64,000 nucleotides of DNA from Nannochloris sp. 'desiccata' (GCA_019044685.2 JAGTXX020000004.1:558001-622000), one strand, 5' to 3'; positions 1 through 12,635 are shown, numbered from the stretch's first letter. Notes: a model not told the origin generated them from the sequence alone. Numbers and translations are program-made.

Positions 1-2597
1 TAAGTCCAGAGGGAGAGGGGTCTTGGCGATGGTTCCGAAGGCACGGACGGCAGTTAGACGGGTCATGTCGTTTTTCAATCGATCCAAAAGAATACCGAGA
101 ACCTGCAGAGGTGATGTGATCATAAAAAAAAAAAGGAATCGTATGGACACATGTTAGAAGTGTTACTTTATGTGAATGGGAAGGATTAAGAACTACAAGA
201 GGAGAAAAAGAAATATAAGAAAGAAAGAAGAAAAATAGAGGCCCCCTGGCTCTGCTCCGTGGCCAGCCACCTATCGCAGAGGCAGACGCAGACGCAAGTG
301 AGGTAGGTAGGTGTGCACCAACCAGAGGTATATCGAAGAAGAAAGAGGAGACGGGGGAGGTGTACTTGCGTGTACACGAAGACAATAAGAGATCGGCCTC
401 ACCTCTGATATTTTACTTGACGGGTGCACACCACCACCACCACCACTCGCAGCTCCATCAGCGGCAGGGTTGTCAGACGGAGAAGAGGCAGTGGTTTTGG
501 CCCCTTTTTCTGTTTTTGCACGCTTTGAAGCACGACCGCGAGATCGAGGCATTGCAGCAAATTCTTCAGCTAAAGTTCCCACCTAGAAATAAAAGAGTAG
601 TATATAGAGATAGGATAAAACAGATGCCATATATAGAGTATAACCCTAAAAACTTGATTTCTTTCTTACCTTTTCTGTATCACCTTCCAGAGCATCTCCT
701 AATACAGCTACAGCAGCAGCTGCACAAGAAATCGAAGCGTCTTTCACTTCCAAACTCAAATCTTGAGCACCAAGCCTGCCAGCAGCAACACCAAACAAAG
801 GTGCGACCAAAGGCGCCAATTGACCGTCAATCGGTCCAGGGCATTGAGGACGTAAAACATGGACAAACTGTTCACACGCGCGTAAAGCTTCAGCAGAAAC
901 AGCGTAATATCTATCTGCAGCTGCTGCAAACACAGCAGGGGCAAGCGCAGCAGCATAACCTTGGAACGCAGCAGGAGGGCTGGCAGCCAAAGCGGCATTT
1001 AAAAATGCCAAAGCATCAATTTTCAATGCAGAAGCACCTGAGGTTTTATCTTCTAATGCAGATTTCACACCAGAAACGACGTCACCAAGACCAGATACCA
1101 CCGCAGCAGGCGCAGCACGCACTAATTCTTGCAGAGATTTCAATGCCAAAGATTTTGTCTTTGTTGATTTTCCACGTAGTTGCTTTGCTAAGGCTCGTAA
1201 AACTGACGGGACATCAGCATCAAGAGCAGCTTGTGCTGCAGCATCCCCGCGCCGTGCAGCTGCTCCTACCGCCCGGGTCAAATCATTATACGATTGATAG
1301 ATATCTGGTCGTACAGCTTCCTCTCTTTCTTTAAATTTGCTGACCAATGCAGGCGCCAGCTGTCGGTAAATAATCAAAAGTACATCAGGGTATTGCGAAA
1401 CAAGTGCAGCTGCGAGTTTCGCTCCAGCACGACGTACTTTCCAGCTCCCGTCTTCGTCATCGCTATATACCTCTTCATCCTCTTCAAAATCATCCTCGTC
1501 ATCACTTCCTCCGCGCATCACCTCATCCTCATTCTCGTCATCTGCTGCGTAATTGGGGTCAAATTTGAGGAACTGTAAACAGACGTCAGTTAATTCATCT
1601 AAAAATGGACGGGTATCTGCAGGACAGCGTTGGATAAAGGACTCTACAGCTACCAAGCTCAGCTCCATCAGTTCGTCATCACCCTCCTCTGCAGACTTCA
1701 ATCGAACAAGAACTAAAGGGACAGCACGGGACATGTGAGGACCGAGTTTAAAACCTACGCTTTTAGACAAAGCGCCTAGAGCTTGGATATAACTCCTTGC
1801 CTGCTCTTTACTGGAAGAAGTCGTTGAAGAAGATGAGCTTTCGAGGCGGAGGAAGATAGCATCGCAGAGAGAATCCAAAGAGGCAGTAGGGAGGTAGGAA
1901 GCTAACAAAGCTAAGCAATGGATTGCGCGTTTCCGGATACCTGCACGACTGGCATCTAATTCAGGGATTAAAGCATCTCTTAAGGTTTCAATGTTGGGTA
2001 AACAGGCTCCATGGCGGGAAGCAATTTCTACTAGCGTATCAAGAGAATTGCTCGCTACGTCTGGAGAAGTAGAGCGAAGACCTTCCAACAAGTGCGGAGC
2101 AGCAGCTTGCGCGAGGACATGCGCTTTTCCAGGCTGGAGTTCAGTGACCACTGTTTTTAAGGCGAGGGATGCAACGTCGCGTTGTTGTTCCTTTCTAGCG
2201 GTGATCATGGTTTGTAATAAAGAGACCGTAATAGCACGAAGACGCTCTTCCCCTACTTTATTGGCGAGCAGACCTAAACACTTGGTTGCCAGAGAGCTGA
2301 TGTCGCTGCTTTGGTCGTCCAATTGGGTGAGGACGACGTCAGTGACTTGCTTTTCCGTGGCGCCATTGTCAAAATGAAAGGAAGGTTTGGCGAGTTCATT
2401 GGCAAGATCACTGGTGGCCATATACCTGAAATCCTTATCTCTGGAGGAGATCTGTATATAATGGGGATGGGAAAAAGAGGCGTTAAGTTTGATGAAACGG
2501 CCTGCGTGGGCAGAAATAAAAGCACGATCGTGATGAAAAACGATGCAGCACACACCTTTTCTAAGATGAGGCTCAAAGCCACAGTGGTGCCCGACAT
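1..2597 (-). CDS. CAND1: CAND1-like cullin-associated NEDD8-dissociated protein (3' end outside window)
   Basis: HEAT-repeat protein that binds unneddylated cullins and exchanges substrate receptors of SCF-type ubiquitin ligases. Exons on the minus strand: 2597-2556, 2451-670, 582-403 and 102-1 (continues past the left edge); all junctions are GT-AG and in phase 0. The 14-residue first exon ends ALSLILEK and continues as ISSRDKDFRYMA, which matches the CAND1 N-terminus. The large exon shows the HEAT pattern and the acidic insert (DDEDDFEEDEEVYSDDEDG) typical of the family before WKVRRAGAKLAAALV. The last visible exon (LLDRLKNDMTRLTAVRAFGTIAKTPL, shortened: LKNDMTRLTAVRAFGTI) matches the C-terminal third. 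The small exon 582-403 carries a basic, NLS-like stretch (PRSRGRASKRAK) and a Gly run that I do not recognise from other CAND1 proteins; it may be lineage-specific. Confidence 0.9.
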
Positions 2598-3001
2598 AAT
2601 GAAATGTCAAATTTGGGTTGGTAGTATGCACTACTTAAAAGACCTTGGAGGTTCCTGTCTTGCAGGGTTGGCTTATTTTGAGCTCTGTTGTTTTGGGCTG
2701 GGTGATCAAACTCGATGAACAAGTTGGGCTGCGCCGTGTCGGGCCAGCTGATATCAAATACATACTACTATTATTCAGACTATAGTGCCAGCCAACCAGC
2801 CGTTACGTATCTGCGCTGAGAGCTCTGTTCAGGAAGAAAAGGTGGCCCACAACTGACCACCCACATATTCATATGGCGTCGCTTCCAGACGCTGGAAAGC
2901 ATTCCAATATATATTAATTCTTCATCAGAGCGTTACATACGTCCCATTAAACCTCCCTATCAGCGTAGTTCATCCCTCATACTTATTAAATCCCACCTAA
3001 G
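2598..3001. promoter_or_regulatory. Divergent intergenic region between CAND1 and cyclophilin
   Basis: 404 bases separating two head-to-head genes, so it must hold both promoters and 5' leaders. It contains an AT-rich stretch (TATATATTAATTC, about 2910-2922) some 80-90 bases before the cyclophilin ATG. I see no other defined element. The assignment as promoter rests on position only. Confidence 0.4.
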
Positions 3002-3908
3002 ATGCAGGCTCTTCAGATGGTAAGCCAGATCTATAACAACCCACCATTAATTTCTCCTCTAGACCTTGATGTGTATCTAGCAACCTACGATCTTGCCATC
3101 ACATATTAAGGTTCACAAATCCTTCCAATGTATCTTCCATCTGATGTCCTTGAGAAATCTCATCATCATTTTCACCTCTCACACGTGTCTCTACCACCCT
3201 CTTCCTTTTCTATACTATTTCCAGACCACTGCGCGCCTTTGCCGCATGGCTCCAGCTACCTCTGCCGTCTCTTCTGCTGCTCGCACCGCTGGCTTCTCTT
3301 CTAAATCAGCAACCACCTTCATGGCCCGCCCCCGCCCCGCCGCCCCCGCCTACGCTGCCTCTCGGGCTCGCGCCACTGTCCGTACCATCACCGCCGCTGC
3401 TGCCAGCGGCCCCGTAACCTCTAAGGTATTTTTCGATATCACCATCGGTGGTGAAGACGCTGGACGTCTGACTTTCGGTCTCTATGGTGACGACGTCCCT
3501 AAGACTTCAGAAAACTTCCGCCAGCTTTGCACCGGAGAGCCTGGCTTCGGTTACAAATCCTCCGCTTTCCATCGTGTTATCCCTCAATTCATGTGCCAAG
3601 GTGGTGATATCACTGCTGGAAATGGTACTGGCGGTAAAAGTATCTACGGACGTACTTTCCCTGACGAAAATTTCACTTTTAAACACAATCGCCCCGGTCT
3701 TTTGTCCATGGCGAATGCTGGGCCTAATACCAACGGATCTCAGTTTTTCTTGACTACTGTGGAATGCCCTTGGCTTGATGGCCGTCACACCGTCTTTGGG
3801 GAGTTGCTTGAAGGACAGGATGTCCTTGATAAGATGGAAAGTAATCCCACTGGTGCGATGGACAAGCCTATCAAGGCTGTTGTGATTAAAGACTGCGGTG
3901 AGCTTTAA
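3002..3908 (+). CDS. Plastid-targeted cyclophilin (peptidyl-prolyl cis-trans isomerase)
   Basis: Catalyses cis-trans isomerisation of X-Pro bonds. Exons 3002-3019 (MQALQM) and 3225-3908; the 205-base intron is GT-AG and phase 0; product 233 aa. The first ~60 residues are rich in Ala, Ser, Arg and Pro and end [11 protein letters not shown], a typical green-lineage transit peptide. The cyclophilin domain follows from about [15 protein letters not shown] to the C-terminus with active-site motifs [27 protein letters not shown] and [10 protein letters not shown], including the catalytic Arg of FHR and the Trp of the cyclosporin pocket. It resembles stromal CYP20-3-type single-domain cyclophilins. 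Exact subfamily is uncertain. Confidence 0.9.
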
Positions 3909-4317
3909 TGTTTCACTTAAAAGAAAGTAGGTCTATCTTGTTTGCTGCATCACAGAACAGTGTTACGACTATGATGGGATGATGAGTACTTGATCACTAC
4001 TATAATGCATTTACTAGTTGCTTGTTTCGTCTCTCCTTCACCTCCTTTGTTCGTAAAAAGAAGGCGGTGTTTTGTAAAAATGAACTTTTCCGTATCGTGT
4101 TGATGTAGAGCATATATTTATTACAGAAGATTTTATATGATGAAAAGAGACACAATCAACAGACAAATTTCATACTATTCATTCTATTCTCCTTCTTATA
4201 AGTTAAGGAATCAAGAACCATGATTTCATTAGGGTTTTTTATTTTTCAAAACAAACAACGAAAGACCAGCACAAAAAAAAATTAATGAAAAGAAAGATAT
4301 TATATCTCTGCCTTAAT
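3909..4317. other. Convergent 3' region between cyclophilin and 6PGD
   Basis: 409 bases between two genes converging on each other; AT-rich, with no open frame of note. A TGTAA motif (about 4073-4077), the polyadenylation signal of many chlorophytes, lies downstream of the cyclophilin stop. Nothing else seen. Confidence 0.4.
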
Positions 4318-6590
4318 CTACTGATTATATCCAGAGGTGGTGATAGAATCAGCAGATCCAAAGGTAGCATCCCATACAGTATGGAACCATCCCTCTTTGC
4401 CATCAGTACGCTCATACGTGTGACTTCCAAAGAAATCACGCTGAGCTTGGACAAGATTCGCTGGAAGACGACCACGGCGGTAGGTATCAAAGTACGCCAA
4501 CGAAGCAGTCATACCAGGAACACCGATACCGGCATTCACAGCGAGAGTGACAACACGACGCCAGGAAGCTTGCCTTTCAGCGAGATCTTTAGCAAAGTCA
4601 GGGTCTACCAAAAGATTAGGCAACTCGGGATTGCGGAGATATGCTTGTTTGATGCGATCAAGGAAACCAGCGCGGATGATGCATCCACCCTTCCAGATAC
4701 GTGCCATATCGCCTAAATCGACATTCCATTCCTTTTCTGCGCTCTTGGCGCGAATAATGTTGTAACCTTGAGCGTAAGAGCAGATCTTGGCTGCGTAGAG
4801 AGCACCCTTGACGTCAGCAATGAGTTGTTGTTTGTCAACGGAGGAGGGGGCAGAGGCAACTGCAACGCCAGCATTTGTGTAGACAGCTTCGGCGGCAACG
4901 CGCTCTTCTTTAAGGCCGGACAGGAAACGGGCATCGAGAGCCGCCGCCATGGTGGGTGCCGCGACGGAGAGCTCAGCAGCCTGCTGGATAGTCCACTTGC
5001 CGGTACCCTGCAGGAATGGAAACAAACATAGGAGAAGGTTAACCAAGCGTATTTGAGAGCTTTAGGACCTGTTTAGGGAGAAAAAATTGAGGCGGATGCA
5101 AATTTTGCGATTTTTATGCTACTGGTGACCTGCAAAATGTCAAGGGGCCGATCTGTCCGCAGTGATGCGGATGTTGCTATCATTCCCAGCGTTCAGCTTG
5201 GCGCAGCGGTAGCGTGCGGGGCCCATAACCCCGAGGTCTAAGGTTCGAACCCTTAAGCTGAAAAATAATTTTTATTGTTTTTTGCCTCACCTTCATTCCA
5301 GTTTTATCCAGAACCTTGTCTACAAGGAACCCATCGCCCATCTCATCTTTTTTCTTGAAAATCGAGGCGGTAATCTCCACCAAGAAGGATTCAAGCTCAG
5401 ATTTGTTCCATTCGTCAAACACGGCCGCAAGCTCCTCGTTGGTCAAATTCCCTACAGTTTTAAGGAGATCGTATGCTTCAGAAATAAGCTGCATGTCACC
5501 GTATTCAATACCATTGTGAATCATCTTCACATAGTTACCTGCAGGTTGGAGAAAAAAGAAAGAACGAAATCTCAGTCAGCGAAAAAAACCAGCAGACCAA
5601 AAAAAGAAAATAGCTAGAAATCTCATTTTAAGAGCTAAGACGTACCAGCACCACCAGGGCCTACATATGTCACACATGCACCGTCTTCTGTTTGTGCTGC
5701 TACTTTCTCAACGATAGGCTGAAGATATTTATAAGCTTCAGCATCACCGCCAGGCATCATAGCGGGACCCCTGCGAGCTCCTTCTTCACCTCCAGAGACA
5801 CCCATACCAATCTCAATGATACCCTTTTCTTTAAGAGCAGCTTGACGACGTTCTGTGTTTTCATACCATTCATTACCTCCATCAATAATGATATCACCAG
5901 GCTCCATGTGCTCCGTGAGTCCCGCAATAGTGGAATCGACAGGAGCACCTGCCTTGACGAGAATGATCACGCGACGAGGCTTCTCCAAAGACTTGACAAA
6001 TTCTCCAAGATCTTTGTATCCGAAAAGATTGTCGCCAAGACCCTCTTTCTGTGCTCGGGCAACAGCTGCATCGGTCTTGTCTCCTGAGCGGTTGTAAACA
6101 GAGATTTTAAACCCCTTTTCAGCAACGTTCAAGGCCAAGTTCTGCATAGTTTAGAAAGATCAAAACGTAAGCAAATATGATCTGGGTATGGCGAGTTACG
6201 AGCAGCGCTGGAGCTCTGATTTGTCATCAAAAGCTTTTAAAGATCATGATCCTTACCTGGCCCATCACAGCCAAGCCTATGAGGCCGATGGCCGACTTCG
6301 AACCGTTATCTGACATGCTGCAAAAAATGAAATGACATTAGAAAATGGGCCATCAAAGCAAATAAGGATGACGTGTTGGCTTACCACACAACTTGGCGCT
6401 GGCGAGCTGCAAGAGTGAGACAAGGACGAAGTGCAGAGCAACGCTTGAACAAATGCGCAGGGGCGGCACGGGGAGTGATCAGGGGATTTTTACCACTCAG
6501 GAAAACGCGCTGGCTGGCAGAAAGCAAGCGGTGATTAGGGCGCACACTAAAATGCACCTCGCTAATCGCTGGGCACAGGCCACCACCCAT
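4318..6590 (-). CDS. PGD: 6-phosphogluconate dehydrogenase, decarboxylating
   Basis: Oxidative pentose phosphate enzyme: 6-phosphogluconate + NADP to ribulose 5-phosphate, CO2 and NADPH. Exons: 6590-6385, 6317-6257, 6141-5646, 5538-5291, 5007-4318, all GT-AG with compatible phases. Motifs: Rossmann [30 protein letters not shown], the catalytic Lys region [31 protein letters not shown], and [16 protein letters not shown] across the 5291/5007 junction. With the ATG at 6590 the product is 566 aa and starts with a ~68-residue Ser/Arg/Ala-rich, transit-like extension ending in RQRQVVC; the internal ATG at 6316 ([11 protein letters not shown]), the second codon of exon 2 after a split Cys codon, would give a 498-aa cytosolic form. 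Exon 1 could alternatively be 5' UTR. The intron 5008-5290 contains a tRNA gene on the other strand. Confidence 0.92.
5192..5263 (+). tRNA. tRNA-Met(CAT), initiator-like
   Basis: A complete 72-base cloverleaf can be drawn: acceptor TTCAGCT/AGCTGAA, D arm GCGC-AGCGGTA-GCGT, anticodon stem CGGGG/CCCCG with loop CCCATAA (CAT at 5224-5226), five-base variable region AGGTC, T arm TAAGG-TTCGAAC-CCTTA, discriminator A. C33 and the run of G:C pairs flanking the anticodon loop are initiator features. However, the first pair is T1-A72 rather than A1-T72, and the T loop begins TTCG rather than ATCG, as in elongators. An oligo-T tract (5269-5273) follows and can serve as a Pol III terminator. The gene lies inside a 6PGD intron, antisense to that gene. 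Confidence 0.88.
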
Positions 6591-6780
6591 AGATATTCAA
6601 TCCACAAACAATAGCGTAAAGCCAAATGTTGATGATTTGAATAAACAAAAGTAACTTTTATAGTGAGATGGCTGCGCAAGTTAAGGGTTTAAGTGAACCT
6701 GTCGCTTGCCCTGCACTCAAATTTTGCTGCTCAATTTCTCAAGGGTCCACTTGATGGTTTACACAATTTTCTATAATATT

Positions 6781-8657
6781 CTATTTCGACTGTGGCTTCT
6801 TCCTTTCCTCCTTCTTCTTCTTTAACCCTTCATTTCCACCTCTTTTCTTCCCTTCTTGAGCCTTCCTTTTCAACCTCTTGGCTCGCTCAGGATCCGTCGT
6901 CACCCCTTCTACTGCCGCCGACTCATTTTTTTTCTTTCTATCTCTATTAAAATTTCTATCCTTTTTCAACCCTAACATCCACTCTGCAACCTCGCACCCA
7001 GCAGAACGCATCACGTTCGCAACTGCACGAAGCTGGCCTACGTCATCCTCCGTAAAAAAAGTCACCGCATCACCTTGCCGTCCTGCTCTTCCTGTTCTTC
7101 CCACTCTATGGACGTAATCCGTAGTAGAGCGAGGGAAATCGAAATTAATAACCGTATTCACACCTATAAAATCCATTCCACGACCTACAAGGTCTGTTGC
7201 GACCAATACCCAGGTCTTGCCTGATCGGAAGTTGTCCACCGCTGTGGATCTTGATGCTGCGCTTTGCGCGGCGTGTAATGAATCAACGTGCACACCATCA
7301 TACATTAATTCTCTATGTAACTCCCGTGCACGTTCTTTTGTATTCACAAATACTAAAATTGGGGGGCGAAGACCTTCAGAAATAAGTTGCCTCAAGGCTA
7401 ACAATTTTCCATTTTCCCGCCCTACAAACAACAATTTCTGATTCACAGAAGTCGCGGCTGCACCGCGTTCTCCCACAGTTATACGTAAGGGATCCTTGAG
7501 AACAGACCGCGCAAGCCCTTCTACAGTTTCTGGTAAAGTTGCACTAAACAGACCACGTACAATTTCTGGATGAGTACAAGCGGCAATGACGGCATCCACT
7601 TGCTCAGTAAACCCTAAATCGAATAATTTATCAGCTTCATCTAGAATTAGGGTTTGTACCTGGGTCAAATTAATCTTGCCTTCACGTACCATACCTCCCA
7701 AGCGTAATGGGTTGGCTAAAAGGATGTCCACCTTGGAGAAATCAGTCCCGGCTGCGGTGGATTTGCAGAGGACAGAGCAGCGGAGACGGAGGGAAGGGAG
7801 AAGAGGCTTTAATACTCTACCAGTTTGGACACTAAGTTCCTTTGTAGGACTTAGAACTAAACCTTTAACACCAGCTAGTTGTTCATTTTCTGGTTTGGCC
7901 AGTAAAGAGCGGACATGCATAACTAAGGGCAGCAAAAAGGCAAGTGTCTTGCCGCTGCCAGTGGGAGCAACCGCTAGTAATTCTCTGCGCGCTAGCAACG
8001 AAGGGATAGCTTGCCGCTGGATTGGGCTTGGTTCAGTGAACCCGCCGTCTGCTAAATTGACGAGAAGGCGCGGCGCAGCGTTGTGTAGTATCTGCAGTTC
8101 GGTGAAACTTCGAAGAGGAGCAGGCGGGGCCGTCCCGGCGACTTTAATTCGATTCGATTTTCTGATAACATTAGCTTCTTCAAATGGATCTCTCGTATTT
8201 ACACGTGGCTCTGTATCTATAAACTTGGACGTTGAGGCGTGATTGGGTCCTTCTCCTTTGAAAACAGCTACTTGTGGCGCTTCCTCAGCTTCTCGGGCTT
8301 CTTTTCCCTGCCGCCGGTTGTCTTTTTTGGTTTTTGGAGCTGGCGCTTCTGGCTCGCTCTCTTCATCTGCATGCGTTATCAGTGGATACTTTAGAATCTA
8401 GTGGCTAATTTAGAAGAGTTTCTAATAGATTAAATGATAAGAAACGCAAGTTTTAATATAAACATGTGTGTTCCCATCTGTAAGATGCGAATATAGAACA
8501 GGATGATCGAATAAATTCAAAGAAGAGCAAGCTTACCTTCATTTTCAGAGAACTGGGCTACTGCTTTCGGTTGAAACTGTTTTATATCCTTTTCAAAACG
8601 CTTTGTATCGAACTTCACACCCATTCTGAGTGCTGCAAAAATGTCATTCTCGCTCAT
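6781..8657 (-). CDS. DDX52: DEAD-box RNA helicase, ROK1/DDX52 type
   Basis: ATP-dependent RNA helicase expected to act in 18S pre-rRNA processing in the nucleolus. Exons 8657-8537 and 8366-6781 (phase 1, donor GTAAGC); 568 aa. The N-terminus MSENDIFAALRMGVKFDTKR matches the ROK1/DDX52 leader. Motifs in order: Q motif (GFTEPSPIQRQAIP), I APTGSGKT, Ia SPTKEL, Ib NPLRLGG, II DEADKLFD, III FSATLP, IV FVNTKERAREL, V ATDLVGRGMDF, VI HRVGRTGRAGRQG. A lysine-rich tail ends the protein. Full length for the family. Motif II is DEAD where vertebrate DDX52 has DESD. Confidence 0.93.
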
Positions 8658-8849
8658 TTTATAGTAAAGGCGCCTCTAGTGGCTTTAGGAGCTTTACATA
8701 AATCTATACATACATGATTTATATGCAGATCAATTCGGCATTGTCATTTAAAAGCTGCAAAGTTTTGAAAGGAAAGATGGAAAATAAACAGAATTCCTCC
8801 ACGTTAAACAGCTTAATTCACGCTAAACAACTTTATTCTGAAGTATATA

Positions 8850-9708
<859 letters not shown>

Positions 9709-9937
9709 TTGGGTATCAGATCAGTACAAGTGCTAGATTTATATTATTTTTATTATTATTGTCATCACTTTACATGCCTGTTTGGTGCTCGTAGTGTATC
9801 GTAGAGTCCTCTAAGAAAGCTCAAGTTAGTTGCCGCCCTAGAGCAGCACAGCGCTCCTCCTCCTCCTCCTGTATGATTTCAAAATATGTAACTGCAATAT
9901 ACTAAATCTTTACGTGAATGCGTTTATTGCTCTAATT

Positions 9938-11619
9938 TTAAAGGATATCCAACTTTATTGTCGGCCATATCGGCTCGAGTAAATCTCTGCAATAATTTTG
10001 GCAGTCGGTATATCTTATCAATGCCCTTGTTTCATTTTGTTCATCATTAAACAACGGCTGTCTACTACGATCAATTTCTAATACTTCAAGCTGTGGCCAT
10101 GCACCACGTGCTCCTGCCTCGGCCATACTCTGAATATCACGCTCAGTAGTTGCTGAGATGTATAACGTTTTTAAGCACGGCATATTTGAGGCGTTGTCTA
10201 CAAAATGTTTGAACCCGTCTGTATCAAATACGACGCCTATCAGTTGCAAAATTTCCAAATTGTGGCAGATGGCATTGGAAAAAAATTGAGAGGTAAGTCG
10301 GGGGTCAGCTATAGTATCGCGCTCCATAAGAAAAACTGAATAGTTTCTCAAATTTGGGATATTTGGTGCTGCCTCGGCGATTCGGAAAACATCGTTGCTG
10401 GTAATACCTGCACATAAAGGGAGATTCAAGATTTCTAGACTAGGTAGATTCATTCGCTGCATACACTGTGCCCAGTTGATATATTCAACATCATTGTAGG
10501 AGCGACGATCATCTAAGTCCATCTCCAAGGTTTTAATTCCGGCAAAGTGCCAGAGCTCAAAAGGGCACCAAGAGCGGTCGGTGAGCCAAGCTGTCCAGAG
10601 AGCTTAAGATACTCTAAAGAACGAGGCAGTATGACATCTTCGGGCAAATTACAATCCACAAGGCTTAGCCTTTCAAGGTTTGGAATCAAGTCGTGGTACT
10701 TTTGCAAGCTAGGAGCGCCACTAAGCTTCAAAATTTTCAAATTTATACCACACCGATGTAGCAACACTGTCAAAGGCTCAAGAAATTCTGGATTCACATA
10801 CGGTGCTTCACCTTCGTAATCATTTAATAAGAATACAAGTTCAGTCAAATTCTCCAAAAATGGTGCCTTTGCTAAAATTTTAAGATCTTCAATGTCTAGA
10901 CCGCCGGAGCCATCTGACGGCAGTTTAAATTTTTCCAACGTGGTCATTGAAAATAAAGCAGGCTTCAGGGTTTGAATGATATCAAAATTCAGACATCAAA
11001 TCTCCAATGCTTTTAAATGTTTGTAACGCTCGTAGGGTTCAACCAGTAATCTGGCAGCAAGGCAAAAATCAACCAATTGATCGTGGGTCGAGATTTCTAG
11101 CCGTTCAAGGTGGGGAGCGACTTGGGACAAGATAGATAATAAAGCCTTTTTATGGCGATTCCAAAACTGCTTCATGTACGCCGTATCTTTTCTAGAATTC
11201 TTTACGAAGATTCCTAGCTCCTTTACATGCTTGAGTATAGGAGAGGCAGCAATAGCTTTATACTCCTTCTGTTTCAGCGTGTCGATATTTAACTTTAGTT
11301 TCGTGAATAGAAAAGGGTCAACGAGTTGCTTAATTGATTTATTAGCTGTTCTTAAAGCTATCCAATCTTCGGTTTCAAAGGACTCGCTGGAATAAGGGAG
11401 GACCAAATCCATAACTGAAAGCCAATCGAGCGATTGATTTTCGATTAAAGGGCCAGAACCCGAGGTAGTTTTTTTACGCGACGACCGTATTAATTGTAGC
11501 TTCAATGTGAAATGATTTTTTTTAAAAAAACGAAATGTTTGATTGGTTGGACAAGTTTCGGTTAAAAGAGAGAGAAGATGCTGTGCTGTGGTGGTGTACG
11601 ACCGGTCACCAGTGTCCAA
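9938..11619 (-). pseudogene. Broken F-box/LRR-like gene (copy 1 of a tandem family)
   Basis: One long leucine-rich-repeat reading frame with two breaks. From 11619 the frame encodes an N-terminal region, then an F-box-like stretch (LDWLSVMDLVLPYSSESF, followed by WIALRTANKSIKQLV) and irregular LRRs such as LKHVKELGIF and PHLERLEI. An in-frame TGA at 10998-10996 follows LKALEI; the same frame continues open beyond it as CLNFDIIQTLKPALFSM and LEKFKLPSDG. A second break is a one-base loss near the A-run at 10531-10534: PELKPWRWT-stop would read PELKTLEMDLDDRR if one A were added. The C-terminus NYCRDLLEPIWPTIKLDIL recurs in copy 3. Recent decay or assembly errors are both possible. The F-box call is weak. 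Confidence 0.6.
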
Positions 11620-11650
11620 AAATATAGCAAATGGAAAACAATCCAGGTGA

Positions 11651-12000
11651 TTAGAGAAACATGGGATTCATTGTGAGCTCTTTTCGGAAGTTATACGTAA
11701 ATATCATACTTGATAGGTGGAAAGAGACCCCAAGAGTCTCTGCTTGTGTCTCAGTGATATTCAAAGGACACCCGCTCCAACCCAGGTTCAGAATAGCCTG
11801 AAGAAAATCCCCATAACGTAACCAAAATGCCATCCAAACTGCACGTTCAACGTAATAACAGCCATTTCAGTGGTTTTGGCGAAGTCTAGCTTGCACAATT
11901 TGGTCGAGTAATGAAGATTTAGCAAGGGCTTTAAAGTCTTCCGCTGGGAGCCTGTCGATGTTTATGTTTAAAAAGCAGAAAATGGTGCTAAACTCATCAA
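11651..12000 (-). pseudogene. Decayed F-box/LRR-like fragment (copy 2)
   Basis: The minus strand encodes NINIDRLPAEDFKALAKSS, then a stop, then WLRYGDFLQAILNLG. This lines up with LNIDTLKQKEYKAIAASP and FWNRHKKALLSILSQV of copy 1, in the same order and spacing, so it is a paralogous remnant of the N-terminal LRR part. It has an internal TGA and no downstream C-terminal half. It lies directly upstream of copy 1 in the same orientation. Confidence 0.5.
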
Positions 12001-12228
12001 ATCATCAGGTGATCAAAACCTGCAATTACAGACAATGAGCCCATGGAGATCTATAGATGTTGTTCTAATTCCTATATTTAATTCAGATATCATAGACTGT
12101 TGGAGGACTATAAGAAGACCTGCTGTGCTGTGGGTTTTTGAGGGGTGATCTCTTTTTAGTACTCTAATTTTTCAGCTTACATCAACCAGCAGGGAGCAGG
12201 TTATATCAACAGAAGTTGCGCAATCTAT

Positions 12229-12420
12229 TTACTTGATTGCCATCTTCAACGCTGGCCATACGGGATCAAGTATATCTCTGCAAAAATTCATCCAGTATTC
12301 CTACGTGGCTCTTCCCGAACTGAAAATGTCAAAGTTTGAAGCCCCGGCCAGCCATCATCGAGTGACCTTGCTGCATTCATTGCCTTAATTTGACATTTTT
12401 CATCGACCTGCCTTACCGGT
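12229..12420 (-). pseudogene. Decayed F-box/LRR-like C-terminal fragment (copy 3)
   Basis: The minus strand ends WMNFCRDILDPVWPALKMAI-stop, very like NYCRDLLEPIWPTIKLDIL at the end of copy 1. About 70 residues upstream in another frame, IKAMNAARSLDDGWPGLQTL resembles IQSMAEAGARGAWPQLEVL. A frameshift separates the two parts. Because it sits upstream of the N-terminal remnant of copy 2, it must come from a third tandem copy. Confidence 0.5.
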
Positions 12421-12635
12421 GCTAGTAGTCACTTGTAATTATCACTTACAATCGGCGCTGCCCGCGTAGGGCGGCGCTTTCTATTTAGAAAGAGTAAAGA
12501 GTTAGAGGACGCTTAAAAAATCATGCCATATTCCTCTAGAAAGTGAAAATTGCAAATTGATTGGTAGCGCTGTCGATGACAAGTTCCAAAATTTTGGCAT
12601 GGTTCGGTCGTTAAAGCTGCAGGTTAAGGAATGCA

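Noticed and set aside
360..1334. 324-aa plus-strand open frame rich in Gln and His
   Set aside because: It lies antisense to the CAND1 exons and its Gln/His bias is the mirror of Leu/Ala-rich HEAT codons; a shadow frame.
10996..10998. In-frame TGA as selenocysteine or programmed readthrough
   Set aside because: A second break (frameshift at 10531) and two decayed neighbours point to pseudogenisation; no SECIS-like structure was evident.
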